DNA from: Methylovulum miyakonense HT12
GTDB lineage: Bacteria; Pseudomonadota; Gammaproteobacteria; Methylococcales; Methylomonadaceae
Direction: 5' to 3'
Assembly: GCF_000384075.1 (NCBI RefSeq)
Contig: NZ_KB913025.1
Coordinates: 3,016,045 to 3,080,044, forward strand
DNA: 64,000 nt
The notes beneath the pieces are model-generated. The model saw nothing but the letters and a program-made list of their open reading frames with translations, did no database searches and had not been told where the DNA came from. A program made the translations under genes and the position numbers. Of this stretch, positions 16,149-25,241 are shown piece after piece. The first letter of the stretch is position 1. Each line of letters begins with the position of its first letter.

Positions 16149-19100
16149 TCAGCCTGTGGCCGCCCCCAGCCTGCGCAAGGCCTCGTCAATGGCCTGGCGC
16201 ACGGTGGCGGCGGTGTTACCGACGATGTTAAGCAGCGCGTCGGCGCTTTTCAGCAGTTCGGCGCGGGCGGTGTCGGGTTTGCCTTGGGCGATGGCGGTGG
16301 CCGCCCGCTGCGCGCTTTGGTAGGCGGGCAGGTAGGCTTTGTTGGTTTTGCTTAAGACCAGCAGTTGCGTTTTGGCGAAGTCCAAGGCTGGGGCATCGGT
16401 GAGCGGCACCGCCAAGCTGAGGCTTTGGTAAGGGTCTTGGGCACTGCCGTCGGCATGGATGTCCAAGCTGGCAAGGGACGTGCCTGTGCTTGGCAACCGC
16501 GCCCAGACCTGATGGCCCAGGCTGGCATCCGCCGCCAGCGTGAACGGCCAGCGCAGGCTGCCGTCGGCTTGCGCCGCGCCGCCGCCCAGGTCATAAACGC
16601 CAGCACCGCCCGCCAAGGCCAAGCCCAGCCAGCCCGTGGCGGGTTGGCTGCCGGCGTTGTGCAGGCTCAGGTTCAAGGCGATGACGTCACCGGCACGGTA
16701 AGCGGGTGCGGGGCTGACATCGGCGAGCAGGTCCAGCAGCAATTGGCTGAACTCGCCAGTGCCAGCCGTTTCCAGCAACGCGCCTTGCGCCAACAGGTCG
16801 AAGCCCAGGTAGGCGGCTTTGCCGCGCCCGTAGGTTTGTACCGTGACGGCGCAGTCGGCGGCTTTATTTTTGGCATCCAGGAATTGCCCCAACATTAGGG
16901 CCGTTAACGGACGGATGCGGTTGACCGGACAGGCGGTGGCAAACGGTTTGCCGAACGCGCCGTAGCCGGGCGAAGCCGGAACCATCAAACCGTAAGCCGT
17001 GCTATGGCCAACATAGTGCAGCCCCAACACGTTATCCAGGACATTGTTGCGTTGGTCATGGTCGCCGCCGACCAGTAGCCCCAAGCCGTGGTTGACCGCT
17101 TCGCGCAGTTCTTTCTGCACGGATTCGTCCAGTTTGACTTGTGCCGACAGCAGCGCATGGAGGCGGTAAGCCCCGCCACGCAGGGCACGGGTATAGGCAT
17201 CGTCGGTGTCAACGATGGCGTACTGCCAACCGGCGGCCTCCAACACCCTGCCCAGATAGGCGCGTTCGGCCTGTTGGGTTTGGCAGGCGGCATCGCCTTC
17301 GTGGCCGTCGCCATGTTCGTCATTATCGTGACCGCTGTCTTCCTCGCTTTCGTGGCCATCGCCATGCCCGTGGCCGTCCGAGTGACGGTCATCATCGTCT
17401 TCCTCCTCATGGCCACTGTCATGATGGCCGCCATCGTCATCGTCATCGTCATCGTCATGCTTGCACTCCTTGTCCAACGGGTCGAGCAGCACCAGCAGGC
17501 GCCCGTGTCCGCCAAGTTCCAGCGTGCCGCGCAGGTCGATGGTAGCCTTGGCCGGTGTGATGGCGACACTGACCAAAGCGGTGGCGCACACTGTGGTGTC
17601 GGGTGCGGGCAGGCAGACTTGGTAGCTGAAGCTGTCATTACCTTGGTAACCGCTGGCGGGGTTGTAGGTGTAATCGCCAGTGGCGTTGAGGCTTGCCGTG
17701 CCGTGGCTGGCGGGGCTTTGCAGCGTATACAGCGCACCGGACGGGGCGATGTCATTGCCGGACACGCTGCCTCCGACGCTTTCGCCCGCTTGGGTCGTGG
17801 CACTATCGGCCACGGCGGCAGGGCCCACCGCCACGGTGAGGGTGGCGGTGTTGGTGGCTTGATGGAGGCTATCCTGCACCCGGTAGCTGGCTTGGGCAAG
17901 GCCGCTAAAGGCGGAGTCGGGGTTGAACAGGACGCTGCCGTCAGCTTGCCGCGCAAACACGCCTTGGCCTGCCACGCTCAAGCTAGTGTCGATGGTAGCG
18001 GTGGCGGGGTCTAAATCCAGCGTGGCGGCTGTGAACCCCATAGTGCCGGGGCCGGCCAGGTCATTGGCCAGCGGGGTCAGGGTGACGGCCTGTGCGTGGG
18101 CGGTGCCGGCACGGTCAGCGGTGGCGACGGACGGCGCACCGTCAATGGCGAAATCCAGCGCAGTGAGGGCGGTGATGTGGGTGGTGACGTCAAGGCTCCC
18201 GTCCGCGACGGCATCGGCTACACCGCTTATTATTTCACCTGTGTACGACCAGCCTGCAGGCAGGGCGGCTCCGGTGGCGTTGGCCGCCGTGGACAGCACC
18301 AAGCGGTAGGTAGTAACCCCAGGTACGGTGAGTTGGTAACTGCCATCGGCTTGCACAGGGGCGCTGGCAACCACCAGGCCGCCCTGGCTTGCAGTCACCC
18401 ACAGCCCGCCAGCATCGGTGCCGGGTTCGTCCGCCGTTTGGATGCGGTCATGGTCAAGGTCGTGGAACACATGGCCATTAAGGGTGATTTGCGGTGCGAT
18501 GGCGGTGAACGGCGCAGCGGCGACATCTTTGGCCGTGCCGTCCACGGTGGCGCGGAGCACGCAGGCGTAATGGCCGGGCAAGAGGTTTGCCGTGTCGACG
18601 CTGCGGTCAAGATGGTCGGTTTGCCCGCCAGCCAGATCAACGGTACGGTCAGCTTGGCTGACGAGAGTGGCGGTGTCGGTGTCGAGGTTGACCAGCAGGC
18701 CGGACACTGCCAAAGCGCCGGTGCCGCTGGCGGATTGGTTGCTGAGGTCTTCCGCGCAGGTGAGCGGTGTGCCAATGACTACCGGGTTGGGGCTGGCGGC
18801 AACGCTGCCGGCCAAGCCTTGCAAGGTGGTGCGGACGACGCTGAAGGTATTGCTGAAGCTGTCCATGACGGCATTGTCTTCGGCGCGGTTGATGGAGACC
18901 GCCACCTGGTAGGTGCCACTGGCGGCATCCGCCAACGCGAAGCTGAAGCTGGCGGGGAGGCTGCCGCCCGCCGCCAGATCGGCTATGTCCGTTGTCCCGG
19001 CATAGACCACGGTGCCGTCCGGTGCGGTGACGCTGACCGCCACGACGGTGGGCGGCAACAAGGCGTTGGTGGCGGTGTTGCTGATAAGGCCATCCAACTG

Positions 19101-22100
19101 CACACTGTCCCAACCACCATAGATCAGCTTGTCGGGGCTGAGGGTGGCGGACAGTGCGGGCGTCTGCGGGTCTTGGACAATAGCGAACGGAACGCTGCCA
19201 TCGGCAACTTGGCGTCCGGCGGTGTCGTAAAGGGTGGCCTGGAGGTGGTAATCGCCAATCAGGAACAGCCCGGTGCCCCATAGGGCGGGATAGGCGACAG
19301 TGCTGGTGCCGGCTTGGCCGTTGATGGCAATACTCGGTAAATCCTGTACCGGGAAGCCGTCGGCATCGGCGACGCTAAGGCGCAGTTCGCCGTCGAATGG
19401 CTGGACACCGCCGTTGCTGACATCGACGGTGATGTGGACGGGCGACAGCGGGCCGTACTGGCTGGCATCCAGTTTGGGCGCCAGTTGCATGGCGCTGCTG
19501 GCCAGCACGTCAGGGATGGCCAGCGGGGTGCGCACGGTCTGCCCGGGCACGAAGCTGTTGTTGAATTCGATGTAGGCTGACTCGGCGATCGGGCGGGACT
19601 CGCCTTCGGCCATGCCCTTGAGCAACAGCCCCAACTGGATTTGTGCGCCTTTGTTGTCGACCTGGCTCAGCTTCCAGACATGCTCGAAGCGGCCGCCGCC
19701 CAAGTCGGTGGACTGGCTGGGGGCGGGCGTGAGGGCGGACACACCGACATCGCCACGGGTGACCAGATGGACATCGGCGTCAATGCCGCCGCAGACCAGC
19801 GGGAAGGAGAAGATCTTGCCGTTGTTCAGATCCGTCCAGATCAGCAGCCGCTGGCCGAAGCGGTCATAGTACAGCACGTCCATGTCGGACATCGCGGGGT
19901 CGTAGTCGGGGCCGTAGAGGACTTGGCGTTCCTCGCCCGTGTCGCCGACTATTTGAAGCAAAGTATCCTCTTCTTTATTTGTATTCTTGAAAGGATAGTC
20001 AGTCCAAGGTGCATAGAGCAGGTTATTGGAGCAGTCTGCAATGACATTCACCCCTTCAAATTCAAAAATGGCTTGCGGACGATGGTCAGCATAGCGTTTG
20101 CCGTCAGGGCTGATTCGGAGAACTTTATGGTAACTCCGCAGAATTCCATCTTCATCATAATGGGTTACTAAATTGGAAGTTGGGATATAGAAATATCCAT
20201 AGGCATCAATGGTAAGTCCGCGGGCATTGGAGATACCGGTTTTGGTGACCAATTCCACCTGCCCATCGGGATGGATGCGCGACAAAATGTTGCCCGCATC
20301 CACCGTGTAAAGCAATCCGTCAGCCCCTATTGCCAGCCCTTTGATGGCGAAGCCGACACTGGCAAATGGGGTCACCGTCCCATCAGGGGCGATTCTCAGC
20401 ACGGTACCGGTATCTGTCGTCGCATTAGGATAGGCATACAAATTGTCTTGGTTGTCAATGGCCAAACTGCTGCCTAATGCGTAACCCGACATGAAAGTGG
20501 ACAAAGTTCCGCTAGGGCTAATACGTACAATACTGGAGGTAGTCGAGGCATTAGTGGCGTAAATATTGCCTTTAGTGTCGGCGGCAATGCCTCTTCCGGT
20601 GGTTTTTGATGAAGCCGCCAAGGTGGTGCCGGACGGGTCGATGCGGGTGATGCTGGTGGAATCGGCGCCAAACAGCTGGATAGTGGTCTGGTCGTCTTGA
20701 TCACCAGGATGTACGGTGGGTTGGGACACCGTGATATCGCCGTGGGCGTTGGGGCCGACATGCAGGGTGTTCGCCAACGCGCCGTATTCGGCATGGGTAT
20801 CCACGGTGAGTTCGGCTTGGAAATCACCGCTCAGGGTCGGTGTCCAACTGTCAAAATCTAGGGATATGGCGGCATCGCCAAGAGCCAACGGCGGCAACAT
20901 GACGGTGCGGGTATAGATTTCTTCACCGATGTCGGTAGGTGGAGTCGATAGGGATAGTTTCAATATTTCGTCGTTCAGCAAAGAATTGGTATAGTCAACC
21001 ACCGCCCTCAATTCAAAATTGGAATTCCAAACGATTCCTTGCGTTAATACGGGTAAAGCAGAAGTCATTTCACGACGACCTCTATTAGGAGCAATCAAGG
21101 CCAATTTGTATCCCCCATAAATGACAGCTATAGTTCCATTAGGAGCAATGGCGAAAGTTCCCAAAGAAGGCAAGAGAGTTTGGACAGTTTCCAAGGTGTT
21201 GTCGGATGTGATTCGAAAAATAGCCCCAATTGAGACATCGCCAACATATAATCTTTCTTGGTCATCGGCTTGTATTTCCGACAGATTGGTAAAACCAGTT
21301 AAAGGCAGTTTGGTTTTGATGCCGGTAGGTGTTATTTTCCATACGCCATTGCTAGCTGCCGCAATATAAACCGTCCCGTCCGCCAATACTTCAAGAGCAC
21401 GGCCAGCTACTCCTGTTCCTATTCTTTGGCGGGAGCCATCAACTGACAGTCGATCATAGTTACCACCTCCACCGTTAAGAACGTAAATGTCTCCGTTTGA
21501 TGCCACGTCCACGTCGATAGGATTGGAAAATCCTGAAGCAATTTGAGTTATTCCACCATTGGTTTCTATGCGGCTTAACGTGCCTGGATAGTGAACCACA
21601 TATAAATTGCCTGCTGCATCCTTATCTATTGCTTGTGGATTGATCAAGCCATTGCCTTCGATAATTTTCTCAATATCCAAGACATTATTGTTGCTCTGGT
21701 AGCCTTGGTTTTTCAGCCTGACCTTGAGCGTCGCCGTGCCACCTGCCAAATCCAAATTGCCCCGGTTGCTGACCTTGGCTGTGATATGCACGGGTTGCTG
21801 GGCGGCCAGTTGCGCGATGGGCGGGTTGAACTCGACCGAACCGCCAATAGTTTTGGTGGGCTGGATGTCGAACGGGACGCCACGCTCGGCGAGCAATTGC
21901 CCGGTCACGCCGTCATAGGCCTGGACGGTGAGGCTGTAGCCGCCAGGGGCGGTGGCGCCGTTATGCCAGTCGATGTTGGTGGCGAGGCTGCCGCTCCCGG
22001 GCACGGTTTCCAGCGCGTCGGCGGCGTTGCCGCCAAGCGGGATGATCCGTGCCGGAAATTCGTCGATCACTTGCCCCGCCACAGTGGTGATGATCCCATA

Positions 22101-24692
22101 CAGACGTACGCTGCGGTCGGTGCTTTTGGCGTTGGCGAGCTGGATGTCGGCTTCGATTTTGCCATGGGCCAGGAAGCTGGGGTGGTTCAGCACCAAGGAG
22201 CGGATGTCAATGTCTCCGCCAGCGGCGCGTTCCAAGGCCACGTTCAGGGTGGACAGCCCGGCTTGCGCCAAGCTGATGTCGCCTTGGCGGCTGAGGTAGC
22301 CGACCGCGCTGATGCTGACGCTAAACTGGTTGGCGCCAATGCCTTCGATCCGGTAAGAACCGTCGGCGGCGGTCTGCACCCGTTTGCTTTCGCTGGCGAT
22401 GGTGACCACGGCGCCGGCCAGTGGTTGGCCGCCTTGGCTGTCGGTGACCACGCCCGCCAAGGTGTTGCCGTTGGCGGTGGCAAACGGCAGGCGGATAGTG
22501 CCCAAATCGGAGGTGCCAGCGGACGCGGTCAAGGACAGGCGCAGGCCTTGGTAACCGGCCCTGTTCACATCCAGCACCCAAGCCCCTGGCGCCAAACCTT
22601 CCAAGCGGAATTGCCCGTTGCCATCGGTCATGGCGGTGACAGTGCTGCCTGCGACCACCACGGAGGCATCCGATAAAGGCTGGTTGCTGGCGGCATCGAC
22701 GATAGTGCCAATCAGGGTGGCTTGGGTCGGTACGGTGGCAGATTCGGTCAGCAGGCCTGGGGAGAAGGTGAGCGTGGCCCCGGCGGTGAGGGTGGCGGTT
22801 CCGGTCGCGTCCCGATAGCCCGGGGCGGAAGCGGTGACGCTGATGTTCCCGGTAGGGGCGACGATACGATAGGCGCCCAAGGCGTTGGTCACCGCCGATG
22901 TGGTGCTGCTGCTGCCGGTCAAGTTGATGTGGGCATTGGCAATCGGGTTGCCGGTGGCGGCATCGGTGATGCTGCCAGTGACAATGCCTTCATCTTGGGC
23001 GCCGGACAAGGACGGCAGGCGGATCACGCCCATATCGGAGGTGCCGGCCGGGGCGGTCAGCGTAATGTGGGCGGAGCGGTAGCCCGCCAAGCTGACATCC
23101 AATTCCCAATTGCCCGGTTGCAGGCCGGTCAAGCCGAAGCCGCCGTCGGCATCGGTGACCGTCCTGAGCGTGCCGCCGCTGACGGCGACATCCACGTCCG
23201 ACAAGGCTTGCCCGCTATCGGCATCTACCACTGTCCCCAAAAGGCTAGTGGTGGTGGGCGGTGTACCGGAAGCTTCGGTCAGGCTGGGCGACAAGGTCAA
23301 GGTCGCCCCGGCCATCACGGTGGCCTCCGCTGTTGCGGTCAGGAAACCGGACGCCGCCAAGGTGACGGTGTAGGAACCGGCTGGCACCACTAGGCGGTAA
23401 GCGCCCGCCGCGTCGGTCAGCGTCGTGTTGTTGCCGTTGGCCGTAATGGCGACCCCAGCCAGCGGCTGGTGGCTAGCGGCGGCTGTGACAGTACCTGACA
23501 GGATGCCCGCATTGCTGGCGACCGTCAGGCCGACGCTACCAACCGCCGCCTGCTGTCCGGCATCGACCAGCGCCGTACGGTTGGCATTGGCGTAGCCGGT
23601 CAAGGCAAAATCGAAACCATGGAGGCCAGGGGTAATGCCCGTGAGCAGGAATTCGCCGTCGGTTCCGGTAAGGGCCGATTGCCCGCTGTCCGCCGTCACT
23701 TGCACGCCCGCCAAAGGCAGGCCGCTGAGTTGGTCCACGACGTGGCCCGTCACCGATCCGTTCCACGGGGATGTTGTCCCGCCACCGTTCTTGATGGCCT
23801 GCAAGGCGCGTGCCGCCAAGGCGGTCTGGTAGACATCCTGCCCCCAAGAGCCGTCACTCAATTGCGCGTTTTGTAAGGCTTGGATGGCGTTGCTGTAAGG
23901 TGTTGTGTCGGTGGTGGCCGGGATCAGCGCCAGTAACGTCCAGGCCGTGTCCATCGTGCTACCCCAACCGCCTGTGCCGGCTTGCGCGGATTGCAGGAAA
24001 GCGGTTGCCTTGCCAATGGCTTGGGTCAGGTCATAACGCAGGCGTAGGCTGTGCAAGGCCATTAAGGCGGATGCCGTGGTATAGGTCGCCCCCTGCCCGT
24101 AAGGGTTTTGGGTAAAGCTGCCGTCGGCGTTTTGTTGGTTACGCAGGTAGGCCACCGCCGCCGAGATCACGGCGGTAGGGCTGGCATTGGTTTTTGCCAA
24201 GGCCTCCAACGCGAAGGCGGTGTCCAAGGCGTTGCTGGTCTGCTCCGGTGCGCCGCCAAAACCGCCGTCGGGGTTTTGGTTGGCCTCCAGGCTGGCCAGC
24301 ACGCTGGCCGCCGGGCTGCCGGCCTCGCTATGGGCAATGAGGGCACGGGATAGGTATTCGGTGACGGGCTGTCCGGTGGCGGTGTCCAGGAAAGCCAGCG
24401 AGCTTGCCAGGCTGCCGTTCGTGGCAGAGAGTGCCTGTTGGGTGCGCAGGGTTTCGGCAGTGGCCTGGACAGGGGTGGCGATATCGTCAGGGCGGGCGTA
24501 GCTGCCGTCCGTTTGCAGTTGGCCGTTAAGCCATGACAGCGCCGCCGTATTGGCCATCCCAGGCATAGGCAACAAGGCCAGCAACCAGAGCAGGGCAGTG
24601 ATGGCTAGGGCGGTTGGCGCGGGCATGGGGGGGTTGCGGCGGGTGGCTTCCTTTTTACGGAGGCTCATGGATGTCAGGCAAGTGGCGGTCAT
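16149..24692 (-). CDS. Giant secreted multidomain protein (prenyltransferase-like repeats, CarboxypepD-like repeats, beta-propellers, Asp/His-rich linker)
   Basis: The product has 2,847 residues. I prefer ATG 24692, with AAGGA ten bases upstream; TTG 24698 would add two residues. A signal peptide lies near residues 23-48. Residues ~55-305 hold at least five alpha-alpha repeats with 'DGSW/GGFG' turns like terpene cyclases. About 312-817 has six CarboxypepD-regulatory-like beta domains, ~820-990 CARDB-like domains, and two NHL-type beta-propellers at ~1000-1220 and ~1340-1590. Ig-like domains, an SdrD-B-like domain (~2070-2150) and cadherin-like domains (~2190-2385) follow. Residues ~2411-2468 are almost only Asp, His, Glu, Gly and Ser, a likely metal-binding stretch. 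The C-terminal ~380 residues begin with a GATase-like fold. It is probably cell-surface. It heads the same-strand run of effector genes with 98 bp to the next, so it may be their surface scaffold or carrier; that role is inference. Confidence 0.7.
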   Translation of the reverse strand: MTATCLTSMSLRKKEATRRNPPMPAPTALAITALLWLLALLPMPGMANTAALSWLNGQLQTDGSYARPDDIATPVQATAETLRTQQALSATNGSLASSLAFLDTATGQPVTEYLSRALIAHSEAGSPAASVLASLEANQNPDGGFGGAPEQTSNALDTAFALEALAKTNASPTAVISAAVAYLRNQQNADGSFTQNPYGQGATYTTASALMALHSLRLRYDLTQAIGKATAFLQSAQAGTGGWGSTMDTAWTLLALIPATTDTTPYSNAIQALQNAQLSDGSWGQDVYQTALAARALQAIKNGGGTTSPWNGSVTGHVVDQLSGLPLAGVQVTADSGQSALTGTDGEFLLTGITPGLHGFDFALTGYANANRTALVDAGQQAAVGSVGLTVASNAGILSGTVTAAASHQPLAGVAITANGNNTTLTDAAGAYRLVVPAGSYTVTLAASGFLTATAEATVMAGATLTLSPSLTEASGTPPTTTSLLGTVVDADSGQALSDVDVAVSGGTLRTVTDADGGFGLTGLQPGNWELDVSLAGYRSAHITLTAPAGTSDMGVIRLPSLSGAQDEGIVTGSITDAATGNPIANAHINLTGSSSTTSAVTNALGAYRIVAPTGNISVTASAPGYRDATGTATLTAGATLTFSPGLLTESATVPTQATLIGTIVDAASNQPLSDASVVVAGSTVTAMTDGNGQFRLEGLAPGAWVLDVNRAGYQGLRLSLTASAGTSDLGTIRLPFATANGNTLAGVVTDSQGGQPLAGAVVTIASESKRVQTAADGSYRIEGIGANQFSVSISAVGYLSRQGDISLAQAGLSTLNVALERAAGGDIDIRSLVLNHPSFLAHGKIEADIQLANAKSTDRSVRLYGIITTVAGQVIDEFPARIIPLGGNAADALETVPGSGSLATNIDWHNGATAPGGYSLTVQAYDGVTGQLLAERGVPFDIQPTKTIGGSVEFNPPIAQLAAQQPVHITAKVSNRGNLDLAGGTATLKVRLKNQGYQSNNNVLDIEKIIEGNGLINPQAIDKDAAGNLYVVHYPGTLSRIETNGGITQIASGFSNPIDVDVASNGDIYVLNGGGGNYDRLSVDGSRQRIGTGVAGRALEVLADGTVYIAAASNGVWKITPTGIKTKLPLTGFTNLSEIQADDQERLYVGDVSIGAIFRITSDNTLETVQTLLPSLGTFAIAPNGTIAVIYGGYKLALIAPNRGRREMTSALPVLTQGIVWNSNFELRAVVDYTNSLLNDEILKLSLSTPPTDIGEEIYTRTVMLPPLALGDAAISLDFDSWTPTLSGDFQAELTVDTHAEYGALANTLHVGPNAHGDITVSQPTVHPGDQDDQTTIQLFGADSTSITRIDPSGTTLAASSKTTGRGIAADTKGNIYATNASTTSSIVRISPSGTLSTFMSGYALGSSLAIDNQDNLYAYPNATTDTGTVLRIAPDGTVTPFASVGFAIKGLAIGADGLLYTVDAGNILSRIHPDGQVELVTKTGISNARGLTIDAYGYFYIPTSNLVTHYDEDGILRSYHKVLRISPDGKRYADHRPQAIFEFEGVNVIADCSNNLLYAPWTDYPFKNTNKEEDTLLQIVGDTGEERQVLYGPDYDPAMSDMDVLYYDRFGQRLLIWTDLNNGKIFSFPLVCGGIDADVHLVTRGDVGVSALTPAPSQSTDLGGGRFEHVWKLSQVDNKGAQIQLGLLLKGMAEGESRPIAESAYIEFNNSFVPGQTVRTPLAIPDVLASSAMQLAPKLDASQYGPLSPVHITVDVSNGGVQPFDGELRLSVADADGFPVQDLPSIAINGQAGTSTVAYPALWGTGLFLIGDYHLQATLYDTAGRQVADGSVPFAIVQDPQTPALSATLSPDKLIYGGWDSVQLDGLISNTATNALLPPTVVAVSVTAPDGTVVYAGTTDIADLAAGGSLPASFSFALADAASGTYQVAVSINRAEDNAVMDSFSNTFSVVRTTLQGLAGSVAASPNPVVIGTPLTCAEDLSNQSASGTGALAVSGLLVNLDTDTATLVSQADRTVDLAGGQTDHLDRSVDTANLLPGHYACVLRATVDGTAKDVAAAPFTAIAPQITLNGHVFHDLDHDRIQTADEPGTDAGGLWVTASQGGLVVASAPVQADGSYQLTVPGVTTYRLVLSTAANATGAALPAGWSYTGEIISGVADAVADGSLDVTTHITALTALDFAIDGAPSVATADRAGTAHAQAVTLTPLANDLAGPGTMGFTAATLDLDPATATIDTSLSVAGQGVFARQADGSVLFNPDSAFSGLAQASYRVQDSLHQATNTATLTVAVGPAAVADSATTQAGESVGGSVSGNDIAPSGALYTLQSPASHGTASLNATGDYTYNPASGYQGNDSFSYQVCLPAPDTTVCATALVSVAITPAKATIDLRGTLELGGHGRLLVLLDPLDKECKHDDDDDDDDGGHHDSGHEEEDDDDRHSDGHGHGDGHESEEDSGHDNDEHGDGHEGDAACQTQQAERAYLGRVLEAAGWQYAIVDTDDAYTRALRGGAYRLHALLSAQVKLDESVQKELREAVNHGLGLLVGGDHDQRNNVLDNVLGLHYVGHSTAYGLMVPASPGYGAFGKPFATACPVNRIRPLTALMLGQFLDAKNKAADCAVTVQTYGRGKAAYLGFDLLAQGALLETAGTGEFSQLLLDLLADVSPAPAYRAGDVIALNLSLHNAGSQPATGWLGLALAGGAGVYDLGGGAAQADGSLRWPFTLAADASLGHQVWARLPSTGTSLASLDIHADGSAQDPYQSLSLAVPLTDAPALDFAKTQLLVLSKTNKAYLPAYQSAQRAATAIAQGKPDTARAELLKSADALLNIVGNTAATVRQAIDEALRRLGAATG
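17415..17456. repeat. Hexamer microsatellite CATCGT in the Asp-rich coding segment
   Basis: Four to five tandem CATCGT units (plus strand, about 17432-17455) encode the poly-Asp run on the minus strand. The surrounding 17300-17420 is also built from short GTCAT/GGCCAT units coding for His and Asp. Such tracts change length easily without loss of frame, because the unit is a multiple of three. Confidence 0.7.
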
Positions 24693-25241
24693 CTGCAAAC
24701 AGTCCTTTCGGTAGATGTGTTAGGTTAATGGAAGCCGGTAACGCGGAAATAGTAACCTATGGCACGGGCGGGTGTCTGCTGGTTTTCTAGCGCGTTTGTG
24801 AAGGAAGTTCCGCAGCCGTGCTGTTTTTTATATTTTTGTGATGGAAATCACGTTTATTATGGCATCCGGCGAATTTGGCTACCGTGCCGGGAATATAGGG
24901 AGGTCAAACAGCGTGAAACATGACCAGGGATTGTGGTGGACATGCGCCATCTTCAGTACGTTTTTTTAAAAATAGCCAGTGCTTGCTGATTATATTTTTA
25001 ATGGGGTAGCTCTGGCTTCCCCCGCTTTTTTGTAAGATCCATCATCTCCCTGCCCAATCTTCCATACCATCAAGATCTAACTCAATCCTCATCTAATCTT
25101 AATCAAACCCCACCGTTTCCCCTCATTTTGTCCCTGTAAGCTTTACCTAAACGTAGCGACGGGTGCTTGCACCGCGTTGTTTGGGGATGGATGGTTTTCA
25201 CCGTCCGTCATTGGGTAAAGACAGTATAGGAGTTTAGTGAA
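24693..25241. promoter_or_regulatory. 549-bp divergent intergenic region between the effector island and the exopolysaccharide locus
   Basis: No gene is visible. The region must hold the promoters of the giant protein (leftward) and of the exopolysaccharide locus (rightward). A clear AGGAG ribosome site at 25228-25232 precedes the ATG at 25242. A small hairpin GGTGC-TT-GCACC occurs near 25165. I do not see a convincing sigma-54 site or a classical JUMPstart element, and I cannot place the promoters with confidence. Confidence 0.4.

Noticed and set aside
17300-17460. Short regular repeats that might be a CRISPR array
   Set aside because: Units are 6-9 bp, encode Asp/His in frame, and have no spacers or cas genes nearby.
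17088-18014. Plus-strand frame with long hydrophobic runs (Val/Ile) resembling a membrane protein
   Set aside because: The hydrophobic run is the antisense of the Asp/His codon repeats (GAT/GAC read as ATC/GTC).
24740-24790. Possible sigma-54 promoter 'TGGCACGGGCGGGTGTCTGC'
   Set aside because: The GG-to-GC spacing and the -12 part do not fit the consensus; likely chance.
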